Below, piece after piece: positions 40,183 to 48,722 of a stretch of 61,529 bases of DNA. How positions within the stretch are numbered: the first letter of the stretch is position 1; the number at the start of each line of letters is the position of its first letter. The DNA comes from an uncultured Lachnospiraceae bacterium (GTDB taxonomy: Bacteria > Bacillota > Clostridia > Lachnospirales > Lachnospiraceae). Position numbers and translations under genes: made by a program. The DNA is taken from contig CANRAZ010000007.1 of the NCBI GenBank assembly GCA_947628705.1, positions 1-61,529 on the forward strand, written 5' to 3'. The notes beneath the pieces are model-generated. The model was not told the DNA's origin. It worked only from the letters and a program-made list of their open reading frames with translations, and searched no databases.

Positions 40183-41625
40183 TCACGCTTTTTCAGCCTT
40201 ACGATCCTGTTTTATACAGCACCTTGCGGCTTTTTTCCCTGATATCACTGCTCCTTCCATGGTTGCAAAAGATGAAGTAATAGTATAATCCCCTGCTAAA
40301 ACAAGTCCGTCGATGCCTGTTTTCTGCTTGGGCCTTAATTTCTGGCTTCCGATATCCAGCGAATAAAATTCATTCTTTTCGGTCACCTTTCTGTAATCTG
40401 TCACATGACCCGAAAGTTCGACTCCGAGCTCGCCCATTTGCGAAATGACGGTTTCAAGCACGGTTTGAGGCTCTTCATCAATATATTCATCAGGATTACC
40501 TAAAATAAGCGAAAGCCTGCCTTTTTCCTCGGCAATGTTTTCCTTATCGTTCAAAGCGGATTTTTTATTACTGTTTATGCTGCGGAACGTAGTCCTTGAC
40601 TGCTCGGCAAAGCTTACCATGTCGCTGCCCGGTCCGAAGGTGGTGATATCCTTTTCTAACGCAGGCCTGTCAAGCTCCATCTGCAGCGTTGCAGCAGACA
40701 TTACAGGAAGCGCAAACAGCTTTTCAAGCTCCCTCCTTTGCTTAAGAGGGTTTAAAATCTCTTTTGCAGCAGGAAGAGAGGCCGCAATGACAGTATGCTC
40801 CGCATAATACTCCCTTCCGCTCTCAGTCTTCACGCCAATAATTCTTATGCCCTTTTCCTGTGCCGCATCTGAATTTTCAACTATTGCTCCGCTTACCGGC
40901 TCATTAAAAATAAAAGTTCCGCCGAGCGATTTTATTTTTTCTACAATAGGATTGCACATAACCTCCGTCATACCGCCTAAGAACGCACCTATTCTCATCT
41001 TATAAAACTTAGGGATTGCAGGCGCAAACAGCCCGAAGAAAGCATAGGCAGAATAATTTTCAGGAGGCAGAAAAAATATACCGCTGCTCATCGGTTCAAT
41101 AATAAGCCGTTTTGCCCTTTCAGTCACATGGTGCTTGTCGGCATATTCCGCAATTGAAATTTCATCAAGCTTTTCAGAGAACAGGCAGCCGGTAAAGCCG
41201 CAGGCAAAAAACGGTAGAACGGAAAGCTTATCATGCCATGACAGTACGCCGTTATTTCCAAAAATGCTTCTGACTGTTTTGCCGAACCCCCACAGCGGCG
41301 CAACTCCAAGCACCAGCTTTTTATTTTCCCCCTTTACAAGAATATCCGCATTTTCTTCCCATGTAACAATATCTGTAAGCTTCACTCCGCATTTTTTCAG
41401 CAATGCAGGCAATGCGGAGTAATACCCGATATACCTGTGCAGCCCGGACTCCACATCCATTCCGTTGTCGTTAAAGGAAGACGTCCTTCCTCCTGCATAC
41501 GGGTGCTTCTCGATAACCAAAACCTTTTTTCCCTTTGCCGAAAGCTCATAGGCGCAGGAAAGCCCTGCCAGCCCTGACCCAACGACGACAGCATCATATT
41601 TTTCCCTTTTTTTAACAGCTTCCAT
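40183..41625 (-). CDS. FAD-dependent oxidoreductase, phytoene desaturase/amine oxidase-like
   Basis: A 480-residue flavoprotein. The N-terminal dinucleotide motif VVVGSGLAGLSCAYELSAKG is followed by VIEKHPYAGGRTSSF, the GGR-containing FAD motif of the amine oxidase/carotenoid desaturase superfamily. The C-terminal FAD segment is GLVLAGDYTITSSFATMEGA. It resembles phytoene or squalene-type desaturases, and the substrate cannot be read from sequence. The start MEAVKKREKYD has AAAGGA upstream. It is a single gene divergent from the coat locus. Confidence 0.85.
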   Translation of the reverse strand: MEAVKKREKYDAVVVGSGLAGLSCAYELSAKGKKVLVIEKHPYAGGRTSSFNDNGMDVESGLHRYIGYYSALPALLKKCGVKLTDIVTWEENADILVKGENKKLVLGVAPLWGFGKTVRSIFGNNGVLSWHDKLSVLPFFACGFTGCLFSEKLDEISIAEYADKHHVTERAKRLIIEPMSSGIFFLPPENYSAYAFFGLFAPAIPKFYKMRIGAFLGGMTEVMCNPIVEKIKSLGGTFIFNEPVSGAIVENSDAAQEKGIRIIGVKTESGREYYAEHTVIAASLPAAKEILNPLKQRRELEKLFALPVMSAATLQMELDRPALEKDITTFGPGSDMVSFAEQSRTTFRSINSNKKSALNDKENIAEEKGRLSLILGNPDEYIDEEPQTVLETVISQMGELGVELSGHVTDYRKVTEKNEFYSLDIGSQKLRPKQKTGIDGLVLAGDYTITSSFATMEGAVISGKKAARCCIKQDRKAEKA

Positions 41626-41827
41626 ATTTTTTCCTTTAATACAATTTAATCCTTTAAAATTACTTCTGTTCAAACCGTAATTCTATTTTCGGTACCGTTT
41701 ACTATCTCCAATTTATCTTCTATTATTTAAGCCGTTATCTGCAGCTCATTTTATTAACAACTATTTTTTGAATACAGCTTATCCGCCGCATTTTTCCCAT
41801 AACGGATACTTTTACCGTAATCAACGC

Positions 41828-41857
41828 GAATATTTAAAAAAATTCTGTACATATTAA
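41828..41857 (+). promoter_or_regulatory. sigma-E-like sporulation promoter for the coat genes
   Basis: GAATATT (41828-41834) matches the -35 pattern KMATATT. After 15 bp, CATATTAA (41850-41857) keeps the CATA core of the sigma-E -10. It lies 27 bp before the first coat gene. Recalled consensus; moderate support. Confidence 0.5.
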
Positions 41858-41884
41858 ACACATAAAAATATAAGGAGGCTCTTT

Positions 41885-42058
41885 ATGACAAGTAAAGAAT
41901 TATTGTATATCGAAGATGCTCTTGGACACGAGCAGTATTTCAGAAACAAATGCCAGGAAACCGCATCACAGCTTCAGGACAGCGAGCTTAAAGCCTGCGT
42001 AGAACAGCTTGAGCAGAAGAATCAGCAGATTTTTAAAAGCTTTTATGATTTGCTGTAA
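41885..42058 (+). CDS. small CotF-operon protein (probable spore coat component)
   Basis: A 57-residue protein read directly from the plus strand: MTSKELLYIEDALGHEQYF to FKSFYDLL. It is predicted all-helical, with one Cys in each half. Short proteins starting with (M)TxKELLYIEDALxHE are commonly encoded next to CotF-type coat proteins in Clostridia. A perfect AAGGAGG lies 6 bp before the ATG. It is separated from the CotF gene by a 206-bp structured gap. Confidence 0.8.
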   Translation: MTSKELLYIEDALGHEQYFRNKCQETASQLQDSELKACVEQLEQKNQQIFKSFYDLL

Positions 42059-42264
42059 AAAAGCGGAATTTGAGTATTTTCCGCAGCCTTCACTGTAAGC
42101 GGAACACTTAAGGACAATGTTAAAAAGACCGGTATTCGAAAATTTCCGCAGCCGTCAAGCGGAAGAAAGTGAAGCTGCAAATCCCAGCATCTTGTGCAGT
42201 ACCGCACACAGACCTTGGAGAGGGTCTATAAACACTACTACTTTATAAAAAGAGGAAAAATAAA
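42059..42264 (+). other. structured intergenic region with repeated GCGGAA/TTCCGC arms
   Basis: Three GCGGAA copies (42063, 42099, 42159) and two TTCCGC copies (42079, 42144) give alternative and mutually exclusive hairpins. TTCCGCAGCC occurs twice. GCAGCCTTCACT (42084-42095) can pair with AGTGAAGCTGC (42168-42178). Two further hairpins lie near 42193-42207 and 42210-42227. No gene is seen. Confidence 0.55.
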
Positions 42265-42519
42265 ATGGACGACAAAAATCTTATGGAAAATCTCCTTCAT
42301 CTTGAAAAGGGAATATGCGATTTGTTTATGCACGGAACAATTGAGTCCCCGACGCCAAACGTAAACTCGACCTTTAAAACGGCTCTTAACGATGCACTGA
42401 CATCTCAGGACACCATCTATAATAAAATGGCAGCAAAGGGCTGGTATCCGACTGAGCAGGTCGATCAGAGCAAAATCAACTCCGCAAAGGATAAGTACAG
42501 CTGTCCGGGCTGCCAATAA
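42265..42519 (+). CDS. CotF-family spore coat protein
   Basis: An 84-residue helical protein of the Coat_F family: MDDKNLMENLLHLEKGICDLF, then TFKTALNDALTSQDTIYNKMAAKGWYP in two helices. The C-terminus KYSCPGCQ carries a CPGC pair that could be cross-linked in the coat. AGAGG precedes the ATG. It is expected in the mother cell during sporulation, consistent with the sigma-E-like promoter upstream of the gene pair. A structured terminator region follows. Confidence 0.85.
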   Translation: MDDKNLMENLLHLEKGICDLFMHGTIESPTPNVNSTFKTALNDALTSQDTIYNKMAAKGWYPTEQVDQSKINSAKDKYSCPGCQ

Positions 42520-42530
42520 TAACGGATTTT

Positions 42531-42636
42531 AAAAGCTGCCGCTTCAGCTGACAGTGAAGCAAGCCTCTTTTGTCAGTTCAAACACAGATCCGACGAAAGG
42601 AGTTTGCTACGCCAAAAAGCAGGCGGCAGCTTTTTT
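42531..42636 (+). ncRNA. pseudoknotted structured RNA ending in a terminator, downstream of cotF
   Basis: A 12-bp closing stem (42531-42542 with 42623-42634, AAAAGCTGCCGC) encloses three further pairings. These are GCTTCA/TGAAGC (42541-42546, 42555-42560), its loop CTGACA (42548-42553) with TGTCAG (42571-42576), and CAAAC/GTTTG (42579-42583, 42602-42606) extended by TCC/GGA. Six T follow. It may be an elaborate terminator or a small RNA. Similar pairing on the minus strand could end the DUF305 gene. Confidence 0.45.
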
Positions 42637-42642
42637 CTAAGT

Positions 42643-43200
42643 TCATCTAAGCAAATGCTGCATCTCATATACGCCTTTTGTCTGAGAGCGGATAATCGCT
42701 TTAAGTATCGGAACCAGTTCAGGGCAAATTGAAAACCTCAGTGTAGTTTCGCACAATGCAACAGCTCCTTCATGGTGAGGTATCATTTCCCTTATAAAAT
42801 CCGAATTGATATTATTCACGGTATAAGCCCTGCGCATACGGCAGAACATGCTTTTTTCTATTTTTTGTACTTCCTCCTGATAGAGGCAAAGCTCCTGCAC
42901 TCCGTTTTTTTTGCAGCTGCACGAAGGAAGAATTTCCGTCATGTTTTCAATGCTTTTTGTCTGCTCGCAGATGATATTTTTCGCAATGTTCTGTAACGGA
43001 AGAAACGTGGTATATTTAAGTATGTTTTCCGACATCTCAATTGCCGCCATATGATGAGGTATCATCTGCACGATGAAATTATGGGATATGCTGTCAGTCA
43101 GTTCGGCATTTGTCATTCCAACTATCATATCGTCAAGTATTTTATAAAAACAAGACAAATATCGTTTCGTAACATCACTTAATTCACTCTGCATTTTCAT
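42643..43200 (-). CDS. tandem DUF305 protein
   Basis: A 185-residue protein with two DUF305 units, each containing MIPHH. The first runs NFIVQMIPHHMAAIEMSENIL (in two parts) to about residue 85; the second DFIREMIPHHEGAVALCETTL to the end. A Cys-rich linker (SCSCKKNG) joins them. DUF305 is a four-helix ferritin-like fold, and in some bacteria members bind copper. There is no signal peptide, so it is cytoplasmic or a coat protein. AAGGA precedes the ATG. It converges on the coat operon. Confidence 0.85.
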   Translation of the reverse strand: MKMQSELSDVTKRYLSCFYKILDDMIVGMTNAELTDSISHNFIVQMIPHHMAAIEMSENILKYTTFLPLQNIAKNIICEQTKSIENMTEILPSCSCKKNGVQELCLYQEEVQKIEKSMFCRMRRAYTVNNINSDFIREMIPHHEGAVALCETTLRFSICPELVPILKAIIRSQTKGVYEMQHLLR

Positions 43201-43267
43201 AAGAAAATTTCCTTGTCATGGAAAATACTTTTAATAATATATGCGAACTGCCCGTCCAAGGACACAT

Positions 43268-43304
43268 AAAAAAACAGCCAGAACGCTTTCAAGTTCTGAC
43301 TGTT
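43268..43304 (-). terminator. intrinsic terminator after tRNA-Leu(AAG)
   Basis: A 12-bp stem AACAGTCAGAAC / GTTCTGGCTGTT (43293-43304 and 43273-43284) with an 8-nt loop and seven T on the minus strand. Confidence 0.9.
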
Positions 43305-43313
43305 TATAACCTA

Positions 43314-43396
43314 TGCGGACTACGGGACTTGAACCCGAACGCCCTAGGGGCACATGATCCTTAGTCATGCCTGTCTGCCAATTCCAGCAAGTCCGC
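43314..43396 (-). tRNA. tRNA-Leu(AAG)
   Basis: An 83-nt class II tRNA. The acceptor stem is GCGGACT/AGTCCGC with discriminator A, and the D-arm GGAATTGGCAGAC is leucine-like. The anticodon stem CATGA/TCATG has loop CTAAGGA, so the anticodon is AAG. T-loop TTCAAGT. The variable arm is long. The 3' CCA is not encoded. Confidence 0.93.
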
Positions 43397-43425
43397 ATAC
43401 CGTGCCGCTTATCAGCACGAGTGTT

Positions 43426-43454
43426 ATAATAACACGTTGTGAATAAGATGTCAA
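43426..43454 (-). promoter_or_regulatory. promoter of tRNA-Leu(AAG)
   Basis: TTGACA (43449-43454), 17 bp, TATTAT (43426-43431) on the minus strand. Confidence 0.8.
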
Positions 43455-43472
43455 GCAGATTTTTAAATTTAT

Positions 43473-45047
43473 TTAAGGGGTCTCCGTCGTCCCTTCCGTT
43501 GCATTTTCCGGCTCGGTTTTATCCGCCGGCAACGAAGTAACCGACGGTTCCGGAGCAGGTTCGGTCACCTGACTGTTACCGTCGCCTGCAGGCTCGTCTT
43601 CACTGTAAGGCTTCAGATAATCTGACGAAACATACGCCTTCTCTCCGTTATATTCTATCAGCGACCAGCCGTCTTCGCTTATGCCGATCCGATGCACTAT
43701 TGCTCCGTTTTCCAGAGAGCCTATTATTTCGGCTTCAGAATCCGGCTGCTTTCTTACATTCAGGTTTCCGCTTCCGACGGTAACCGCGCACTGTTCATCG
43801 ACAGGAGAAAATTCCTTCGGAGCTTCCGTCACCGACGGTTCCGGAGCAGGAGTTGTTTCTTCCTGATCTTGTCCTCTGTTTTCATCTTCATTGTTTACCT
43901 TTACGGTAAAATAAGCATAATTCAAGTCTACGCTTGTAGAAATGCCGTTAACCTTACCGTCTTCAGTGTACTGCCACATGTCATATCTTCCGCGATAGCT
44001 TGTCTTTTTGATATAATGCGCAAGCCATACATGGCAATCCTCAAACATGCTCATCTTCCAGACATCTTCCAGATAAGACTTACAGCCGTACATCGAACCG
44101 CGGTATCCCTTTGAATTTACATAATCCAAAAAGGCTCTCGCATTCTTGTTAAGCTGCGAATTGCTGACATTCTTAATCCTGTTCGTACCAACCTCTTCAA
44201 GGTCATATGCGACAGGGTATGTAATGTTATAGTTTTGAATCAGCTTGCACACCCATGCGGCCTCCTGCTTTGCTTCCTGCTCATTGACAGCCTGCGAGTA
44301 AAAATAAACTCCCACTTCAATTCCGTTTGCAAGCGCGCCCTCAATATTGTCATAGAAGCATGGGTCTGCTACGATGTTGCCGTAGGTATTTCCTCGGTAG
44401 CCGGTCCTAATCATCGCGAACTCAACCCCACTGTCAGCAACCTTTTTCCAGTTTATCTTACCGTTCCATTTAGAAACGTCGATTCCAACTTTAACGACGG
44501 TCTGGTACTCCTCATCCGGCTTGGTAGTCTGAGAAGCACCTTCGTTGTTCTTGTCATTACCCTCTCCCCCGTTATCCTTGTTGGCGTCAGTTCCGCTTCC
44601 TGCGTTGCCGCCGGCCTGTCCGTTATCTTCCTTATGTGCAGGCGGAGGCGTCGGAATTTCATCCTTCTGTATCGTAACGCTTCCGTGACTTTGCGTTTTA
44701 TCAGGCTCAGGGTCTTCACTGTCGTTAACATCCGCAACTACTACTTCCGGTATTTCAATTTCCTCAGACTGGCTTCCGCCGTCAGAAATCTCAACCGTAT
44801 CAGGCTTTTCTTCTTCTACCGCAACAGCCTGCACTTCCGACATGAGAAAAGGAAGCTCTGCGTCAGGCTCAATCTCCGTAAAATTCTCATCTACAGGTGT
44901 AGGCGCAACGGAAACGCTGACTGTGTTAAGCGCCGAGTACTCTGCCGTCTCAATGTTTGTATTGTTTGTGTTCGTATCTGTGATCACCACGCCAAATATT
45001 CCCGTAATCAGAGTAATGATCAGAACGACAGCTTTCAGTCTTTTCAT
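43473..45047 (-). CDS. secreted GH25 lysozyme with C-terminal SH3 domain
   Basis: A 524-residue exported muramidase. A signal peptide or anchor is at 1-25 (KRLKAVVLIITLITGIFGVV). A Ser/Thr/Glu/Pro-rich linker runs to about 185. The GH25 domain (about 187-385) starts VGIDVSKWNGKINWKKV and has the catalytic acids in PVAYDLEEVG. After a Pro-rich linker, an SH3b domain (NLNVRKQPDSEAEIIGSLENG) is followed by a Thr/Pro tail. It cleaves beta-1,4 bonds in peptidoglycan, probably for remodelling. AAGGGG precedes the ATG. It lies between two tRNA-Leu genes. Confidence 0.93.
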   Translation of the reverse strand: MKRLKAVVLIITLITGIFGVVITDTNTNNTNIETAEYSALNTVSVSVAPTPVDENFTEIEPDAELPFLMSEVQAVAVEEEKPDTVEISDGGSQSEEIEIPEVVVADVNDSEDPEPDKTQSHGSVTIQKDEIPTPPPAHKEDNGQAGGNAGSGTDANKDNGGEGNDKNNEGASQTTKPDEEYQTVVKVGIDVSKWNGKINWKKVADSGVEFAMIRTGYRGNTYGNIVADPCFYDNIEGALANGIEVGVYFYSQAVNEQEAKQEAAWVCKLIQNYNITYPVAYDLEEVGTNRIKNVSNSQLNKNARAFLDYVNSKGYRGSMYGCKSYLEDVWKMSMFEDCHVWLAHYIKKTSYRGRYDMWQYTEDGKVNGISTSVDLNYAYFTVKVNNEDENRGQDQEETTPAPEPSVTEAPKEFSPVDEQCAVTVGSGNLNVRKQPDSEAEIIGSLENGAIVHRIGISEDGWSLIEYNGEKAYVSSDYLKPYSEDEPAGDGNSQVTEPAPEPSVTSLPADKTEPENATEGTTETP

Positions 45048-45182
45048 CAGTAAACCCCTTGTCCGAATTTGTCTACAATTGTAGCATACTTTTTTTTCGC
45101 CGTAAATAACATTTTATAGACAATATTTTACAGATAGACACAAGATATGGGAATATATAGAATTTTTTTACAAAAACTGTTA

Positions 45183-45218
45183 AAAAAACAAAAAAGAGGG
45201 CAGCCTCTAAAAGCTGCC
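45183..45218 (-). terminator. intrinsic terminator after tRNA-Leu(CAG)
   Basis: GGCAGC/GCTGCC arms (45199-45204, 45213-45218) with an 8-nt loop. A CTC and T-rich run follows on the minus strand. Confidence 0.75.
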
Positions 45219-45232
45219 GTCTCATTCTTCTA

Positions 45233-45316
45233 TGCAGTTGATGGGATTTGAACCCACACCCAAGTACATGGACATGAACCTGAATCATGCGCGTATGCCA
45301 ATTCCGCCACAACTGC
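45233..45316 (-). tRNA. tRNA-Leu(CAG)
   Basis: An 84-nt class II tRNA. The acceptor is GCAGTTG/CAACTGC with discriminator A. The anticodon stem CATGA/TCATG has loop TTCAGGT, giving anticodon CAG. The T-loop is TTCAAAT and the variable arm is long. CCA is not encoded. Confidence 0.93.
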
Positions 45317-45327
45317 AAGCAGAAATG

Positions 45328-45356
45328 ATAATACCATTAAAACCTAAAGATGTCAA
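45328..45356 (-). promoter_or_regulatory. promoter of tRNA-Leu(CAG)
   Basis: TTGACA (45351-45356), 17 bp, TATTAT (45328-45333) on the minus strand, 11 bp before the tRNA. Confidence 0.8.
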
Positions 45357-45417
45357 CCGATTTTTATTTATAATCAACAATCTCCGTTAAACGCTCAAGC
45401 GCCTGTAGGACGCTCTG

Positions 45418-47961
45418 CTAGTAAACGTAATACGTTCCGCCGGCTTTTTCAAATGCGCTCCGTGCGGCTTCCTTCGTTTTTACGGTTTTGTTTCCGGTCA
45501 TAGGGTCAAGCCATGTAACGTTTTCGGCAGAATAGCCTATGATTACAACATAATAATTATCATAGGCGGCTATAACAGGCTTTCCCGATGAAACAAAATA
45601 CAGAACCTCATCTAAGCTTGCTCCCCTGATCATTGCCGAACTCTCGCCGAGGCTTTCCTGCATCCACTCGTACATGGATTTTTCTTTCATATTAAATTCT
45701 GACGCATCTCCTGAAACTCCTCGAAAATCCATTAACATCTGTATGACAGCCTGTTCAGAAGACCTGCCGTCATTGGCATAAGAAACCTTCACCCCGTCAA
45801 CGCTTGCACTGTCCCTTACAATTCCTCTTTGCCAGATAACATTTCCTCTGCCGTCAACCACGCTTCCAAGCGCTTCGTCAGCGCATGCCAGCGCCTCTCC
45901 AAGCATATCCGTCGACATTACCGTGCTGCCATAGGCGCTAACATGATATCTGCTCTCCCTGCCGCCTCTTATAAGAGCAGATGTATCGGTTCTAATGACT
46001 GTGGAAACCGATTCTGAGACGGACGGCTTTTCTTCCGACTCATAAACAGAGGGAAGCATTAAAAAATACTCCGTCCCCGTAATACTGCTGACGCGTTTTG
46101 TAAAATCATCTGTCTCTGACGGCGTTTTATTTAGGTTTATAATAACGTCCTGTCCGAAATATTCGAACACGGCTTTGCTGTCTCCGTCCTTTTCTGAAAC
46201 CAGCGTATATAATGTAAGGTTAATTGTACCCTGTTCAAAGCTTATCCCCCCTACATATTTTCCTTCAGGAGGCTCATAATCCCTAACCGATTTGGAGTCC
46301 GTGTCTGCAATCACCATTTTTGTAACCGGCAAAAACGTCTCACCGTCGTCATAAAATGAAATTTGTTCCGGATTTCCAAGTCCGTAAACTATTCTTCCGT
46401 CCACGGTTCCCAAAAGACAGATAAACATTCCCTCATCAGCATCAATATATAAATCCGTGTTCTTTGCGACATCGTGGAGCACGATTCTCCTGTTCTGCGA
46501 GACATCAGGATTTTGATTATAGCACAATAGGTTTATATCCTCGAAATATATCCAATCCTTGCCTAAATTTTCAACCTCAGTCTTAAGCACGTTAGTTTCC
46601 AGCTCATAGGAATAAAACGCATCAAAGAGCGTAAAGTAAAAAATATCCTGTTCCGTGGTGTAGCTTACCTTACCGAACTCTCCTTCCAGTTCTTCATACT
46701 CGACGCTGACCGGAATAAACATCTGTTCTTCAATACGCTCGTCAGACGCATAGTAATGGTAGTAAATAACGCCCGTTCTACCCTCGTAGACTCCTTTACC
46801 TATCTGTCCATATACCGCAAAATCAGCATTACCCTCACCGTCCACTGAAAGAAGTTCAAAGTCGTAATCCTCCGCTCCGTCCCTGTCATAGCCGGCGGAA
46901 TCGTCATTTTTGTAGCTAAGCACCCTTACAAGCTTATTTTTTTTCATATCGAAGTGCCAGAGAGTGCCCTGATGCGAAAACAGCATCTGCGTTCTGTCTT
47001 CGGAATATATCCTGTCAAGCTCCTTTTTTCCTGTTACACCAAGCCTGAGTTCTTTATCGGGGCTTACCGAATTTGAACCGTCAAAACAGGTCTCCATTGT
47101 TCTGTCATAGTTGTAAAGATATGTTCTTGAAGCAGTGTAACGGAATCTGTAAGCTTCCTTGCATTTAAAGGTTTCTTTTCCGTTCTCCGTGTCCGCTTCA
47201 ATCCAAAAGTACAGAGCCGCGCTCACGTAATCGGTATTGTACTCCGTTATCTGCGGAACAAAGCAGTATTTCTGGACAGGCGCCATGACGCCGTAGCTTA
47301 ACGCTTCCATATTGGAATGAATGTCGATATGCGAATAATCGCTGACTATATCATCGCTGCTTTCCATTACTCCTTCAAGCTCGTAAACTTTGTTTTTATC
47401 AAACGTACATGAATGGAAGTTATTTATAAAGGCAAGACTCTCCGTCAAGCTTCCGAAATTGGAAACCTGAACTCTCGTATAATAATATACCTTATCACCG
47501 GTTGACAGGGTTAAAGTAACTCTTAAAAGGTACTCCGTGTTTTCCGCAAGCTGTTCGCTGACGGTAAATTCCGCCGCAAGCCTCCCGTCCTGTCCTTTTT
47601 CCGGCCTGTTTGTCTCATAACCTGCAATCTCGTTCAAGGACGGAAGTTCAAACACGCTGACGGCTACAAGCTTAACGCTGCTGTCATTTTCTTTAACAAG
47701 CACGCTGAAATTTTTAGCGGTCGAGAGCGGAGTGACCGATTCTCTCGGATAATTTTCATCACATAAGACAGTGTGCCCCTTAGTCTGATTTATCTCATTT
47801 CCGTTTACCGAAAAGCTGACAATAGGAAGCACAGCCTTTCCTGATTCAACCGTAACAACGTCTTCGGCAAAGGAATGCTCGTCAACTGTATTGTAGAAAA
47901 AAATCAGCGAGGCAATAAACACTGCAAACAGTATGCCTGCCCTGAATATAATCTTTCTCAT
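45418..47961 (-). CDS. large exported protein with degenerate C39-like C-terminal domain
   Basis: An 847-residue protein with one N-terminal membrane segment (about 5-24), the rest likely extracellular. The long middle part is rich in beta strands with WHFDMKKN-, VIYYHYYASDE- and GRIVYGLG-type repeats, suggesting a propeller or beta-sandwich. The last 110 residues (SSEQAVIQMLMDFRG to GTYYVY) match the layout of peptidase_C39-like domains, including PVIAAYDNYYVVIIGY and TWLDPMTGNK. The Cys usually before the first helix and the catalytic His of the second motif are replaced (Glu/Ala region and Tyr). GAGG precedes the ATG. Confidence 0.75.
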   Translation of the reverse strand: MRKIIFRAGILFAVFIASLIFFYNTVDEHSFAEDVVTVESGKAVLPIVSFSVNGNEINQTKGHTVLCDENYPRESVTPLSTAKNFSVLVKENDSSVKLVAVSVFELPSLNEIAGYETNRPEKGQDGRLAAEFTVSEQLAENTEYLLRVTLTLSTGDKVYYYTRVQVSNFGSLTESLAFINNFHSCTFDKNKVYELEGVMESSDDIVSDYSHIDIHSNMEALSYGVMAPVQKYCFVPQITEYNTDYVSAALYFWIEADTENGKETFKCKEAYRFRYTASRTYLYNYDRTMETCFDGSNSVSPDKELRLGVTGKKELDRIYSEDRTQMLFSHQGTLWHFDMKKNKLVRVLSYKNDDSAGYDRDGAEDYDFELLSVDGEGNADFAVYGQIGKGVYEGRTGVIYYHYYASDERIEEQMFIPVSVEYEELEGEFGKVSYTTEQDIFYFTLFDAFYSYELETNVLKTEVENLGKDWIYFEDINLLCYNQNPDVSQNRRIVLHDVAKNTDLYIDADEGMFICLLGTVDGRIVYGLGNPEQISFYDDGETFLPVTKMVIADTDSKSVRDYEPPEGKYVGGISFEQGTINLTLYTLVSEKDGDSKAVFEYFGQDVIINLNKTPSETDDFTKRVSSITGTEYFLMLPSVYESEEKPSVSESVSTVIRTDTSALIRGGRESRYHVSAYGSTVMSTDMLGEALACADEALGSVVDGRGNVIWQRGIVRDSASVDGVKVSYANDGRSSEQAVIQMLMDFRGVSGDASEFNMKEKSMYEWMQESLGESSAMIRGASLDEVLYFVSSGKPVIAAYDNYYVVIIGYSAENVTWLDPMTGNKTVKTKEAARSAFEKAGGTYYVY

Positions 47962-48159
47962 ATTTTCCTCTCAATGAACATCAGACGTTCAAAATTTGAG
48001 ACCCTTCACAAAGCAGAAAAGCCGCCATGAGTAATAATACTCCATTTTTAACTTGCGTGCAACAGTGCAAAGTATTAAAATATAAAAAGCAATATTATTA
48101 ACCGTAATATTATGCCAAAAAAGGCTGTAAATTATTACCTGAAAACGGAGGACATCTAT

Positions 48160-48576
48160 ATGAAAGACTGTAACTGCATATTCTGTAAAATAATTGACGG
48201 ACAGATTCCGTCTGCGACCGTATATGAGGATGACGATTTCAAGGCCATTCTTGATATCGCGCCTTCGCACAAGGGTCACACGATAATACTTCCAAAGTAC
48301 CACGCCGCCAACATTTTCGAGCTTCCCGACGAGATAGCTTGCAAAGCGCTTCCTACCGCGAAAAAAATTGCCGCGGCAATCAAGGCTGAAACAGGCTGCG
48401 ACGGCGTCAATATTCTCCAGAATAACGGAGAGGCCGCAGGACAAAGCGTTTTCCACCTTCATATCCATGTTATCCCAAGATTTGAAAATGACGGCATTCT
48501 CCCTGTCTGGCCGCAAAAATCCTATGAAGACGGAGAAGCGGCGCAGCTGGCCGAAAAGATAAAAAGCCGAATCTGA
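48160..48576 (+). CDS. HIT family protein
   Basis: A 138-residue histidine-triad nucleotide hydrolase. The N-terminal CIFCKIIDGQIPSATVYED is conserved, with a Cys pair (CNCIFC) that may bind zinc. The active site is QSVFHLHIHVIPRF, giving His-x-His-x-His. Such proteins hydrolyse AMP-lysine, dinucleoside polyphosphates or similar. The start MKDCNCIF is chosen because GGAGG lies 8 bp upstream. It is on the plus strand, divergent from the exported C39-like gene. Confidence 0.94.
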   Translation: MKDCNCIFCKIIDGQIPSATVYEDDDFKAILDIAPSHKGHTIILPKYHAANIFELPDEIACKALPTAKKIAAAIKAETGCDGVNILQNNGEAAGQSVFHLHIHVIPRFENDGILPVWPQKSYEDGEAAQLAEKIKSRI

Positions 48577-48722
48577 TTTTTAACTGCATTTGATTCGCCT
48601 GAATGATTTTCCATCGCAAATCACAGATTTTAAAGTATAATTGCGCTTTCTATACGCCACAATAATATACGGATGCTTGATGACGGTATCGCATCAAATC
48701 CTGTAATAAAAGGAGTACGGAA

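Noticed and set aside
45073-45318. Minus-strand frame of 81 codons
   Set aside because: It covers tRNA-Leu(CAG) and its terminator, so it is not a protein gene.
47989-48516. Minus-strand open frame antisense to the HIT gene
   Set aside because: The plus-strand HIT protein has clear motifs and a ribosome binding site; the antisense frame does not.
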